Positions 1 to 7,751 of a DNA stretch of 64,000 bases are shown piece by piece. The position numbers were made by a program, and so were the translations under genes. The notes under the pieces are model-generated. The model had not been told where the DNA came from. It saw only the letters and a program-made list of their open reading frames with translations, and did no database searches. Source of the stretch: GCA-003244245 sp963823755 (lineage in GTDB: Bacteria > Actinomycetota > Actinomycetes > Mycobacteriales > Pseudonocardiaceae); the NCBI GenBank assembly GCA_963823755.1, contig CAWGMP010000023.1, forward strand, positions 62,001-126,000, in the 5' to 3' direction. Every line of letters begins with the position of its first letter. Positions within the stretch are counted from its first letter, which is position 1.

Positions 1-1
1 G

Positions 2-226
2 CTCATCTCCCAGGTTCGCGCGTACCGGCTCGCTGACATGCGCAAGCGGCGCGGCCTGACCCAGCGCGAGGTCGCCCAGGCGATGGGGGTGACCGTCGGA
101 CGGGTCAGCCAGATCGAAAACGGCGAACTCGCCGGCATCGACGTTCTCGACCGTTACGTCACCGCTCTCGGAGGCCTCCTCGAAGTCGTCGCCAACTTCG
201 GCGATGAACAGTTCAAGGTCGGCTGA
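2..226 (+). CDS. HigA-like XRE-family antitoxin/regulator, 5' partial
   Basis: The frame is open from base 2, so the gene begins outside the window. The visible 74 residues contain a helix-turn-helix of the HTH_3 class (LTQREVAQAMGV, then VGRVSQIENGE), followed by the short tail LEVVANFGDEQFKVG that is typical of actinobacterial HigA-type antitoxins, which repress their own operon and neutralise a RelE-like toxin. The toxin would be expected just upstream, outside the window. An internal ATG at 38 could serve as a start, but it would cut off the residues before the HTH. The family call is strong; the antitoxin role is inferred. Confidence 0.75.
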   Translation, partial: LISQVRAYRLADMRKRRGLTQREVAQAMGVTVGRVSQIENGELAGIDVLDRYVTALGGLLEVVANFGDEQFKVG

Positions 227-251
227 GCCCACGCGTTTGAAGGAAACGAAG

Positions 252-725
252 ATGCTTACCACATTGGAAATGGCGCGCGCCGAGTTCGGCTTCTACGCCG
301 CCCACATTGCGTTATATAACGGTGAAATCGAACCCCTGCACGGACATACCTTCCAGGTGGCCTTGCGCGTGTCCGGCCAACCCGATACCAGCGGAATAGT
401 TGCTGAGTTCAGCGAGATCAAGCCTGCAATGCGGGACGCTGTCGCGCCGCTGCGACGTCGCACCCTAGTACCCGGACAGGCACCGGAGCTGCGGATCACG
501 CCGAACGACGAGTCCTTGTCAATCATCTGCGGCCGCAAGCAGTACCTGCTGCCCGCCGAGGACGTGACCATGTTGCCGCTGGTCAACACCACCCTTGAGG
601 CGCTGGCCGGCTATCTGCTCAGTCAGGTACTGCCACAGCTACAGAGGGCCGGACTGGTGGCCGCAGAACTTGAAATCTCCGAGCTTCCGGGCACCTCGGC
701 CACTGCCCGCGCCGACCTCGGCTGA
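252..725 (+). CDS. 6-pyruvoyl-tetrahydropterin synthase / QueD-like protein
   Basis: A 157-residue protein of the PTPS/QueD (T-fold) family. The zinc-binding histidines are seen in FYAAHIALYNG and LHGHTFQV, and the family pattern G-x-V-x-(D/E)-F (GIVAEFSEIK) follows. Members convert dihydroneopterin triphosphate to 6-pyruvoyl-tetrahydropterin or 6-carboxytetrahydropterin. The region normally carrying LDH, before PTxE, is divergent here (PLRRRTLVPG), so it may be a specialised paralog. The start at 252 is preferred over the upstream in-frame 204 because AAGGAAACG sits about 8 bases before it and similarity begins there. It lies 26 bases after the HigA-like gene and is the last intact gene before a probable attachment site. 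Confidence 0.75.
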   Translation: MLTTLEMARAEFGFYAAHIALYNGEIEPLHGHTFQVALRVSGQPDTSGIVAEFSEIKPAMRDAVAPLRRRTLVPGQAPELRITPNDESLSIICGRKQYLLPAEDVTMLPLVNTTLEALAGYLLSQVLPQLQRAGLVAAELEISELPGTSATARADLG

Positions 726-947
726 GCGAATGATCATCGAGCCACACCGTGTTGTTGGACATGACGGATCTTGTTCACTGAACTGTCCGGTCTCCCAAGT
801 GCCGCGAGCGCCTCTACGGAGAGCAACGCAGGCAAAGTCCCGGAGCCCGAGTCACGCGCGATCGTTTTTGGCAATCATTGACTCCACCACCGCGACGAGA
901 CCGACGGCCAGGACGAGCGGAGCCGGACAAGTAGACAGCGCTTGCTG

Positions 948-968
948 TTGGGGACCATTTGGGGACCA
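948..968 (+). repeat. Tandem direct repeat TTGGGGACCA (two copies, 11-bp period)
   Basis: Two copies of TTGGGGACCA at 948-957 and 959-968 lie about 100 bp before a tRNA 3'-half remnant. Short direct repeats of this kind next to a tRNA are common at integrase arm sites of actinobacterial integrative elements. The binding role is inference; the repeat itself is directly visible. Confidence 0.55.
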
Positions 969-1064
969 CACGTCTTGCACTCAGGCGAACAATCCGCACG
1001 TCGACTCCTCGCCTGCACGGCGGCTGCACCCGGTTTGACCTGTAGGGATGCCTACTCCTACGTC

Positions 1065-1107
1065 CTGGGGGTCAAAGTCGCAGGCTCGAATCCCGTCGTC
1101 CCGACCA
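1065..1107 (+). other. tRNA-Pro(GGG) 3'-half remnant, probable attachment site
   Basis: From the anticodon-loop sequence CTGGGGGTCAA to the end CGTCCCGACCA this 43-base stretch reads like the 3' half of an actinobacterial tRNA-Pro(GGG), including a T-loop-like GCTCGAATC and a terminal CCA. No 5' half (expected start GTCGGGACG) lies upstream, and the T stem and variable loop are imperfect, so it is not a functional tRNA gene. Integrating elements often use tRNA 3' ends as attB, leaving a copy at the far junction. The most economical reading is an att remnant marking one end of an element whose other end is outside or decayed. Confidence 0.55.
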
Positions 1108-1427
1108 AGATCACTCACCTCATGCCGGTGTCCGTGCTACGGGGAACCTCATTGATCGTTTGTCGGCGGGATTGGCCGTCACGCGGTGGCGTGTTAGCGC
1201 CTTACCGGGTGATGCATGTCACAGTTTGATCTTCCTATGTTTCTGTGTCTTGGTCTTCGGTGGTGTTCTCGGACAGTGGATGGATGTGTGATATCACGCT
1301 GATCGGATCGCTAGTAGTCTGAGACGTAAATAGGTGCCAATGAGGCTGAGGTGGCCGGTGTAACCGGTGTGGCGCCTACTTTCACCCACCCGCGAGCGTC
1401 CCGCGAGGGGCATCAAGATCTTTGGGC
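1108..1427. other. Gap without a recognisable gene
   Basis: The 320 bases between the tRNA remnant and hemC hold only short, non-conserved open frames. A GC-rich stretch with imperfect GGTGTAACCGGTGT repeats lies about 60 bp before hemC and may belong to its promoter. Nothing else is supported. Confidence 0.4.
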
Positions 1428-2350
1428 ATGGACACCGTGGTGGTGGGAGCCCGTGGCAGCCGTCTTGCGCAGGCGATGGTGGCTGAGTTCCTGGCCGGAT
1501 TGGGCGGTCCGTGTCCGGTGGTGAAGTTCAAGAACCGGGTCGTGATGACGGATGGGGACCGGGACCGCAAGAGGTCGTTGCGCGAGGTCAGCGGTGCGAG
1601 CGGGAGCGGGAGCGGCGCGTTTTCCAACCAGCTAGGTCAGGAGCTGCTGGAGGGCCGGATCGATGTTGCGGTGCACAGCCTGAAGGATCTCCCGACCGCG
1701 ATGCCTGAGGGTTTGGTGCTTGCGGTGACGCCGCCGCGTGAGGACATCCATGACGCGCTGTGCGGTTCGACGCTTGCCGGGCTCGGCGCGGTGCTCGGGT
1801 GGGCACCGGGTCACCGAGGCGGGTCGCACAGTTGAAGGCGCTGCGCCCGGATCTCACTATCGTCCCTATCCGGGGGAACGTGCCGCCGAGGCTCGCGAAA
1901 TTGAAGACTGGAATGGACGCTGTCGTCTTGGCGGCAGCCGGCCTGCGGCGCCTCGGTCTGGAAGACAGCATCACCGAGCTGCTCCCGCTTGATGATTTCC
2001 CTCCGTCTCCAGGGCAGGGAGCTATAGGCATTCAGCTACGTGCCGCTGACACTGAGCTGTGGGAGATGCTGAACTCCTACGGCGACCCCGCCACGGACGC
2101 CGCGGTACTTGCCGAAAGGGCGCTGCTGGCTGAATTGCACGGTGGCTGCTCAGTGCCGGTAGGCGCGTATGCGGTGCCGTCCGGAGACGGGTTAAAGCTG
2201 ACGGCGCAGGTTACATCGCTGGATGGGACACAGCGCGTGTTTTCCTCCGCGACCGGTGCTGATGCCCAGTTGCTCGGGGAAACGCTGGCCCGCGCGATGC
2301 TGGAGCGGGGCGCGGAGGCGATCCTGCGGCAGATCCGGGTAACGGTCTAA
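1428..2350 (+). pseudogene. hemC: Hydroxymethylbilane synthase (HemC) paralog, one frameshift
   Basis: HemC polymerises four porphobilinogens into hydroxymethylbilane. Both parts of the family are present but in two frames: VGARGSRLAQ, DVAVHSLKDLPT and EDIHDALCG in the first; RVGTGSPRRVAQL, DDFPPSPGQGAIGIQ and the dipyrromethane-cofactor cysteine in LHGGCSVPVG in the second. One missing base near 1788-1792 (GCGGTGCT where GCGGGTGCT would restore the frame) separates them. Restored length is about 307 residues, normal for the family. The residues around SGASGSGSGAFSNQL diverge from the usual GGKGLFT motif, suggesting a paralog rather than the housekeeping copy. The stop overlaps the convergent hemB-like stop by a few bases. 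Frameshift versus sequencing error cannot be decided here. Confidence 0.75.
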
Positions 2351-3184
2351 TGGAGGCTGCGGGCGATGTCGGTGGCGGCATAGGTAATGATCTGATCCGC
2401 ACCGGACCGCTTCAGTAGGGTGGACAGCTGCAATGAGCAGCCGAGAGTCGCCTTCTGAGCGGAGCCTCAGGTATTCGCCGGACCCCGAGAACGGGGCGAT
2501 CGGCACTCGGCACGTCTGCTTGAGCGCGATCAACACGTCCGCACAGAACAGTGCCGGTTCCAGAAGCAACATGTCCGCGCCTTCGTCCACAAAACCCAGC
2601 GACGCTCGCATAGCGGTTTCTGGTTGTGTCGGATCGATCTGGAAGACACGGCGCTCGCCGGATGCTGGGGCTGCGTCCATGGTCTGCCGGTAGGCGTCGT
2701 ACAGACATGAGTTGAAAATCAAGTGCGGCATGATCTGGACCTCAGGGCAGCCGGCGCTGTCGAGTGCCTGCCGGACGTGGCTCACGCTGCCGCTGATCAT
2801 CGCCGCTGGACCAACCACGTCCGCCCCCGCCGTAGCTTGAGCCACGGCTTGCTCACCAATGGCCTCGATCGCGGCTAGCCGATCCGGGTGTCCAGTCCGG
2901 TCTATCAAGTGACACTCGCCGGAGTCGGTGTATGAGCACAGACACGTCTCGGTCATCACGATTATCGAAGGATGTGCCGCCTTGACCTCTCTAATTGTGC
3001 GCGCCATCAGGCTATCGGGAGCCTTGCCTCGTGATCCAGTACGGTCACGGGCGTCACCGCTGGCGAACACCTTGACCGCCGGAATGCCCAGACTAGCGAG
3101 ATCCTTCACGGCGGCGCCGATCTCCCTAAGTCGTACGGTCGGCATCACCCGGCGAGAGTCATCGGCACGGATTAGCAAAACCAT
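2347..3184 (-). pseudogene. HemB-like (porphobilinogen synthase family) protein lacking catalytic lysines, frameshifted
   Basis: The alignment to HemB is clear: zinc-cysteine motif TCLCSYTDSGEC, AVAQATAGADVVGPAAMISG, GERRVFQIDP, DEGADMLLLEPAL and SGEYLRL. HemB condenses two 5-aminolevulinates using two Schiff-base lysines. Here the first lies where IMPHLIFNSCLY is read (F instead of K) and the second in LLLEPAL (E instead of K of MVKPA), so both are absent while the zinc ligands remain. One extra base near 2430-2434 shifts the frame; the true end AADQ-like GADQIITYAATDIARS then terminates at TAG 2347-2349. The N terminus lacks about 35 residues of the usual arm; an in-frame TGA lies about 30 bases upstream of the ATG. 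Probably a divergent paralog, possibly dead. Confidence 0.7.
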
Positions 3185-3467
3185 GGCCAGATCGGAAGCG
3201 GACAGAATGGGATATTCTCAGCGCCGACCATGTAAACCCTCCAGGGGTATTGCGACACCCTCTAACTCGACTGCCGGGTGCACCCGCAACGACAACGCAC
3301 TGATCCCTGCGTCTTTCACAGTCGCAACCCCATACGCCTGCCCCAGGTACAAGATCAATGGTCGGTTACGCAGCTTGCCAGAGCCTAATGACGAATGCCC
3401 CGCCCTGACAACAGCCCGTAGGACGTCATAATGGTGAGTCGCCCTCAACGTCCGCTTCGCCCACCGC

Positions 3468-3668
3468 TTACAGCGGAAGCACACGACGTTCACGGCATAC
3501 ACCATGCTGACGCAACACTCGCTTGACGCTCCGCAGGCTGACACCGAACTTCTCAGCCACCTGCTTGGCCGTCGTGCCCGACCTCTAGAGATTGATCATT
3601 GTCTGGAGATCATCCGGAGAGAAGCGATCACGCAACCGTCGCGAGCGAACCACGTTCTCCGCAACGAC
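3468..3668 (-). pseudogene. Recombinase/resolvase-type HTH fragment with in-frame TAG
   Basis: Reading the minus strand from 3668, RLRDRFSPDDLQTMINL is followed by TAG, then RSGTTAKQVAEKFGVSLRSV and KRVLRQHGV. This is the helix-turn-helix tail common in actinobacterial site-specific recombinases and their accessory proteins. The catalytic domain is absent and the TAG replaces what is usually an aromatic residue. It ends at TAA 3468-3470. It lies between the hemB-like gene and a decayed regulator, consistent with a mobile-element scrap. The exact recombinase subfamily cannot be told from the HTH alone. Confidence 0.5.
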
Positions 3669-3706
3669 CTTGGCACCCGTGCCATCGTCTTGACGATGGT
3701 GTGGGT

Positions 3707-4802
3707 GTGAAGATCACTACTGAGTGTGTGATCCGGTCGCGGTGTCTGCGCAAGCTGGCCAAGGTACTAGGCGTCCGTACCTCCGCCCTGATCGGTGAAG
3801 CACCGAGCGAAGCCCATGAAGGGCCGGTCAATCCGCGACTGGCTGAGGTCGAACGGGCGCTGTACACCTATCGCTCACTCGCCCTCACCGATCCAAGACA
3901 ATCACCCACCTTGGATGAATTTGAGTGAGCAGATCAATGCTGCCAAGCAGGCGTGGTACACCTCGCCAAGCAAGTACAGCGACGCCCTGCGGGTACCGCC
4001 GGACCTGATCGTCCACAGTGAGCGGGCTGTGTATGAATACGGGCGCTCCACGCAAGCCTGCCACCAGGTGTCCGACCTGTACCAGCTGGCCCGGCAGGTG
4101 TTGAAGCACGTCGGACGGGTTGACCTGGGCAGCGTGGTCTCAGACCGGGCGATGCGCTATGCCGAAGAAGTTGACGACCCCTTGCTGATCGCGGCTGCTA
4201 CCTGGAGCCTGGCGCACTGCATGATCTCCGATGACATGCCAGCCGGATCGCTGGAAGTCGCCATCAAGGCCGCGAAGCCCTGGAGCCATTGCTGCCGGAC
4301 GGAACACCAGAGCACTTCTCGCTCTATGGCGGTTTGCTGTTAGTCGCGGCCATTGCGTCCCTCCGGACCGGCGATCCCTGGCGCGCCCGTGAGCTACTGC
4401 GTGAACCAACCTACAAAGCCGCTTTACGGGTGGGTGAGGGACACAACTACCATCAGACGGTGTTCGGGCCGACGAACGTGGCATGCATATGGTCAGCGTG
4501 GCGCATGAGCAGGGTGAAATAACTGAAGCCTTACGGCTCGCCGATGACGTGGATATCTCACAGATTCCATCCTTAGAGCGGCAGACCTCACACCTGTACC
4601 AGGTCGCTCAATGCTACGCATGCCGTGGCAACGACACGGCAGTATTCGTGCATCTGAAAATTGCCGAAAGGCTGGGCGGTCTCAAGACTTCCAACACAGC
4701 CGGGGCGTCCGCAGCATGGTCACCACCCTGGTCAAGCGTGCCAAGCCGTCATATGCCGCTGAAGTACGGGAATTCGCGGGACGGATCGGCTTACTGGACT
4801 GA
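3707..4802 (+). pseudogene. XRE/TPR transcriptional regulator, multiply frameshifted
   Basis: Segments of one actinobacterial XRE-TPR regulator appear in order but in changing frames: KLAKVLGVRTSALIGEAPSE, the TPR-like DLYQLARQVLKHVGR, SDRAMRYAEEVDDPLLIAAA, then TGDPWRARELLREPTYKAAL, then MVSVAHEQGEITEALRLADD, and finally VKRAKPSYAAEVREFAGRIG. Shifts fall near 3915, 4280, 4490 and 4670. The N-terminal HTH is largely missing, so the gene is truncated as well as frameshifted. Intact relatives are about 400 residues. Such regulators are numerous in Pseudonocardiales; this copy is dead. Confidence 0.75.
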
Positions 4803-5170
4803 CAGATCAATCTTCGCCCTGTACACGCTATCGTTGATGGGCAGTTCCGCTGCGACAACCCAGGTGATCCGCCTGGACGGATCAGGGCAACACCAAATCC
4901 GGCCGCCAGACGTCACCTCGTACTGCCATTGCTCTAGCCTCCAACCGAAAACATTGCTGCTGCCTAGCTGTCCACGAAGCTTCTGCTGACGGGACAGGTT
5001 CTTCGGTGTGGTCGGGCGTTCGGTGAGCCCCACCCAGGCCTCCAGGTATTCGACCGTGCAGTCAGGCAGAGTTCTTCCCAACCCTTAGCAGCCTCAGACG
5101 TCGCGAACCGCGCTTCCCAGGCCCCGGGACGACCCGATGGAGCTATCCTGTCGTTGCTTTTCGGCGCCAT
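4791..5170 (-). pseudogene. Type II toxin remnant (RelE-like fold family), frameshifted
   Basis: From ATG 5168-5170 the protein begins MAPKSNDRIAPSGRPG, continues ARFATSEAAKGWEELC, then the frame changes near 5060 and the rest reads NLSRQQKLRGQLG, LEQWQYEVTSGGRIWCCPD and WVVAAELP. Together these match a compact actinobacterial toxin family (about 100 residues) encoded directly after Phd-type antitoxins. The start overlaps the end of the preceding antitoxin gene, the usual arrangement. The frameshift should inactivate it. Family assignment is from remembered family sequence patterns, not a search. Confidence 0.6.
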
Positions 5171-5630
5171 GCTCAGTCTTCGGTTGGTCGGGTATCGCGC
5201 CGAAGTCATCGTTCAGAGGACTGGACAGTTGCTCGACCAGCTCAGGATCGGCATGGACGGCGGCAGTGGCCTTCCATTCTCTGACCGTTTGGGCTAGCGG
5301 TGTCCACTGCCCCATCTCCGCCGAAGCCTGGAAGGCGCGGGCAAAGTCCGTCACGAACTGAGCTCGGTCTCGCTGGGGTAGGACGTCAGCCCAGGCAAAC
5401 TCATCGGCAAGCGCTGCCGCCGCAATCTGCGGGTCGATGTGTGCAAGCAGGTTGCGCAGCGCGCGGGCAGCCGCCACCGCACCTTCCGCCGTCGAGCTGG
5501 CCCGATCTTCGCGCGTCAGCAGCAGTGCCGCTCCGTCACGTCGCCGCACACGAACATCCCCGCGGTCGGCCAAGGCCGCCACACCCTTCGGATCGCGCTG
5601 GAGCTCGCTCCACTGCACCTCAACTGTCAC
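5094..5630 (-). CDS. Phd/prevent-host-death-type antitoxin
   Basis: GTG start at 5628-5630 gives MTVEVQWSELQRDPKGVAAL and the strand-forming VRVRRRDGAALLLTRED, the classic Phd/YefM N-terminal fold that binds operator DNA; the longer C-terminal helices (FAWADVLPQRDRAQFVTDFA) would mask the toxin. The natural end is probably after DDFGAIPD near 5175: a one-base change there would create a TGA overlapping the toxin ATG, whereas the present frame reads on through the toxin gene to 5094. So the antitoxin core seems intact but carries an extended, probably artificial tail. Confidence 0.65.
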   Translation of the reverse strand: MTVEVQWSELQRDPKGVAALADRGDVRVRRRDGAALLLTREDRASSTAEGAVAAARALRNLLAHIDPQIAAAALADEFAWADVLPQRDRAQFVTDFARAFQASAEMGQWTPLAQTVREWKATAAVHADPELVEQLSSPLNDDFGAIPDQPKTEHGAEKQRQDSSIGSSRGLGSAVRDV

Positions 5631-5942
5631 GCCTTCATTCTGAACTTTTTCAGGATTCGCCGCAAGTCGACCCGATGACCTAGGGCAGCACGCGGTCGCA
5701 AGCGACCGTCGGTGTGCACCGGAGCAGGGGGCCGAGACCTTCCCAGCTACCCAGCGTGGACGACCGTCGGCCGCGCTGTACCACCACCCTTCGGACCCCG
5801 CTCCGGCTGATCACCGTCCCAGCGGATGCCCTACAGTCTTATTGCTACAGCGACATTGCTACCACCAGCAATATCTGAGCGGAAGGTACGCTCGTTGGTC
5901 GGTTGCTGAACGTAAGCGCTGATGAGATCGCCGACGAGCGAC
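5631..5942. other. Gap without a recognisable gene
   Basis: Between the Phd antitoxin (minus) and the VapC remnant (plus) there is a divergent promoter-sized gap. Translation of 5890-5945 gives a weak antitoxin-like tail (SADEIADERREL), perhaps the last trace of a VapB-type antitoxin. No complete gene is visible. Confidence 0.35.
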
Positions 5943-6271
5943 GTGAGTTATGTCCAGGCATCGCCGCGCCTGTCGGATAAGGCGCGTCAAGCGATGGACG
6001 ACGCCACTGCGGCGGGCACCGCTGATGATCTCGACAGTGGCCGTTGTCTATGAGATCCTCGATGCGGCGGATTCAGGATTTGAAGGCGTGCCAATCGATG
6101 GGCCTGGCTCGCTCAGTCAGTCGCATCCCTCGCACAGCGGTAGCTGATCCATTCGACCGGATGACCGCTGCGACCGCTCTAGCCAGAGCCGCCCCGCTAA
6201 TGACCTACGACCGCCGACTCCGCCAAGTCACCGTTCTGGAAACCATCTGTCGCGGCAGTGATCTCCATTGA
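5943..6271 (+). pseudogene. VapC PIN-domain toxin remnant, frameshifted
   Basis: The N-terminal part reads SYVQASPRLSDKARQAMDDA and then ISTVAVVYEIL, and the C-terminal part in another frame reads VADPFDRMTAATALARAAPL then MTYDRRLRQV. The latter is the PIN-domain acidic-residue region D-P-F-D-R-x-x-A-A-T-A, which chelates Mg in VapC ribonucleases, and the closing YDRRLR strand. At least two frame changes separate the pieces and the first acidic strand is missing, so it is a remnant. Confidence 0.65.
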
Positions 6272-6395
6272 CGATCTTCGGGAGCCCGAGGCTGCAGAGG
6301 ACGAAGCCGACCTTGCGGCAGCACAAGAAGCCCTGGCAACACCTGAACAGCGCGTCCCCCACCATGAGGTGCTTGCCGAGTACGGCATCGCCTGA
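6258..6395 (+). pseudogene. RelB/Phd-type antitoxin C-terminal fragment
   Basis: A GTG at 6258 opens a 45-residue product ending PEQRVPHHEVLAEYGIA, the characteristic C-terminal tail of actinobacterial antitoxins paired with RelE/ParE toxins. The DNA-binding N-terminal half is missing; the open frame overlaps the VapC remnant by 14 bases, so the upstream join is a deletion scar. The RelE-like toxin stub follows 3 bases later. Confidence 0.6.
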
Positions 6396-6398
6396 GCG

Positions 6399-6542
6399 GT
6401 GAGTTACGAGGTTGAGTGGACCGACCCGGCCCTTCGCGAGCTGCGAAAGCTCGACAGGAGCGACCGCATCGGTGCGCTTTTCCAGCCGGTGCGGTCTCGC
6501 CGGTCAGCACGCTCTCAGTGCATTCCAGGCGCGCGAGCGTGA
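6399..6542 (+). pseudogene. RelE/ParE-like toxin N-terminal stub
   Basis: GTG at 6399 gives VSYEVEWTDPALRELRKLDR, the first strand and helix of a RelE/ParE toxin. After about codon 27 (near 6478) the sequence becomes antisense to a P-type ATPase remnant and no catalytic region remains. It is directly downstream of its antitoxin tail, so a complete TA operon once stood here and was cut by a rearrangement. Confidence 0.6.
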
Positions 6543-6690
6543 TGGCTGCGCACGGCGTTGGGGCCCACCGCCGCCCGGCGCGTGACGATCCCACCCGCGA
6601 GCAGCCCCCCGGACTGCTGCCCAGCGCCGCCAAGACCTGCTCCGGGCTCTGTACCGGCCCCCTGCACCGTCAAGCCCACTCTCTCGCTCA
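6478..6690 (-). pseudogene. P-type cation ATPase remnant
   Basis: On the minus strand, in changing frames, one reads EQVLAALGSSPGG, then RRAAVGPNAVRSHHARA, and directly LECTESVLTGETAPAGK. The second is the N-terminal VGPN motif and the third the actuator-domain TGE motif of Mg/Ca-type P-type ATPases. In intact enzymes these lie some 100 residues apart, so the middle is deleted and the whole is out of frame. Another ATPase piece is found at 12588-12869. Confidence 0.6.
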
Positions 6691-7623
6691 CTCTCCGCGG
6701 TGCGGAAGCGCGGCTGGTGATGGGGTGATGGCTCCGGTTGGGGCGGTACTTGCGTGGGAGGGTGCAGGCGTAGTCCTGCCGACCACGGTGTCCCGGTGCA
6801 CCACGATGACCGGGCACGGGCTGTGCCGGACGAGCGTGCGGCTGGTGGCGCCGAGTATCGCGCGGGCAGGCGCGCTGTAGCCATGAGTTCCGACGACCAC
6901 AAGTCGCGCCGTGTCGGCTGCCCGCAGCAGTTCCTCTGCTGCTCCGCCGTGCACCAAACGCAGGTCGACGGGCACTGCCGGGTAGCGGAGGTGCCAGGAT
7001 GCCAGCTGTTCGGCCAGCGCACGCTCTGCCGCCGTCTGGGCGGCGCGACCGGTGACACGCTCACGTATCGAGTCACGCTGGGCGTGCACGATGATCAGCT
7101 GAGTCCCGTGCCGCTGCGCGTCGTCGAACGCGACAGTGACCGCGGGTGCGTCGATCGCGACGTCCTGGAATCCGAGCAGGACCGGCTGGCCCGTCACCGG
7201 CGAGTGGTGGGGCCCCCGGACCACGGCGACCGGGCAATACGCTGAGGCGCTGACCGCGAGCGCGACCGATCCGATCACGACTTCACCGAAACGTTCCCCG
7301 GCCATCCCCACCACCAGCAGGTCAGCGTTCTTGGAGGCATCCACAAGCGCCTGTACCGGTTGCTGGTCGAGCTGTTCGGTATGCGCCGGCACGTGTGGCT
7401 CGTACTGACGCGCAACCGTGTACGCGCGGCCGAGGACCGGTGCGGCCCGGCGACGCGCGACCTGGTCCGTCGACGTCACGTAGGGGGCAGCGTGCACGAT
7501 CCGCAGCGGCCGGTCACGCAACCGGGCTTCGGTCGCGGCCCAGACGACCGCGCGCAGGGCGGTCTCGGTGCCATCGGCGCCGACCACTACCTCCGGCGCG
7601 TCGGGAATGTGCTGCTCGTTCAC
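6688..7623 (-). CDS. Tandem universal stress protein (two USP domains)
   Basis: A 311-residue protein with two UspA domains: the first from EVVVGADGTETAL to LLVVGMAGERFGEVVIGSV and PVAVVRG, the second from VLLGFQDV to LVVVGTHGYSAPARAILG and CPVIVV. Such tandem USPs bind ATP in the cytoplasm and are prominent members of hypoxia/dormancy regulons. The GTG at 7623 is chosen because AAAGGAG precedes it by about 6 bases; an ATG at 7650 upstream lacks such a site. It is divergent from the NAD-glutamate dehydrogenase gene, with a short palindrome between them. The ATP-binding GxxG-9x-G(S/T) pattern is best kept in the second domain. Confidence 0.85.
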   Translation of the reverse strand: MNEQHIPDAPEVVVGADGTETALRAVVWAATEARLRDRPLRIVHAAPYVTSTDQVARRRAAPVLGRAYTVARQYEPHVPAHTEQLDQQPVQALVDASKNADLLVVGMAGERFGEVVIGSVALAVSASAYCPVAVVRGPHHSPVTGQPVLLGFQDVAIDAPAVTVAFDDAQRHGTQLIIVHAQRDSIRERVTGRAAQTAAERALAEQLASWHLRYPAVPVDLRLVHGGAAEELLRAADTARLVVVGTHGYSAPARAILGATSRTLVRHSPCPVIVVHRDTVVGRTTPAPSHASTAPTGAITPSPAALPHRGE

Positions 7624-7676
7624 GTCGGCTCCTTTCCTCGACATACCCATCGTGCGCAGGAGTCCAGCCCCTTGCC

Positions 7677-7694
7677 AGGGTCATCTGGGACCCT
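7677..7694. promoter_or_regulatory. Palindrome AGGGTC-N6-GACCCT in divergent promoter region
   Basis: Perfect 6-bp arms (7677-7682 and 7689-7694) with a 6-base spacer lie between the divergent USP and glutamate dehydrogenase genes, and a further GGTCC follows at 7701. DosR-family boxes are GGGAC/GTCCC palindromes, so it could be a site for the DevR-like regulator in this window, but the half-sites are in the opposite order. Visible palindrome; regulator assignment is conjecture. Confidence 0.35.
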
Positions 7695-7751
7695 TGCTGC
7701 GGTCCTTTGGCCCCTGGTCTGGGGGTGACGGCGGAGGGATAGTGGTCGCTG

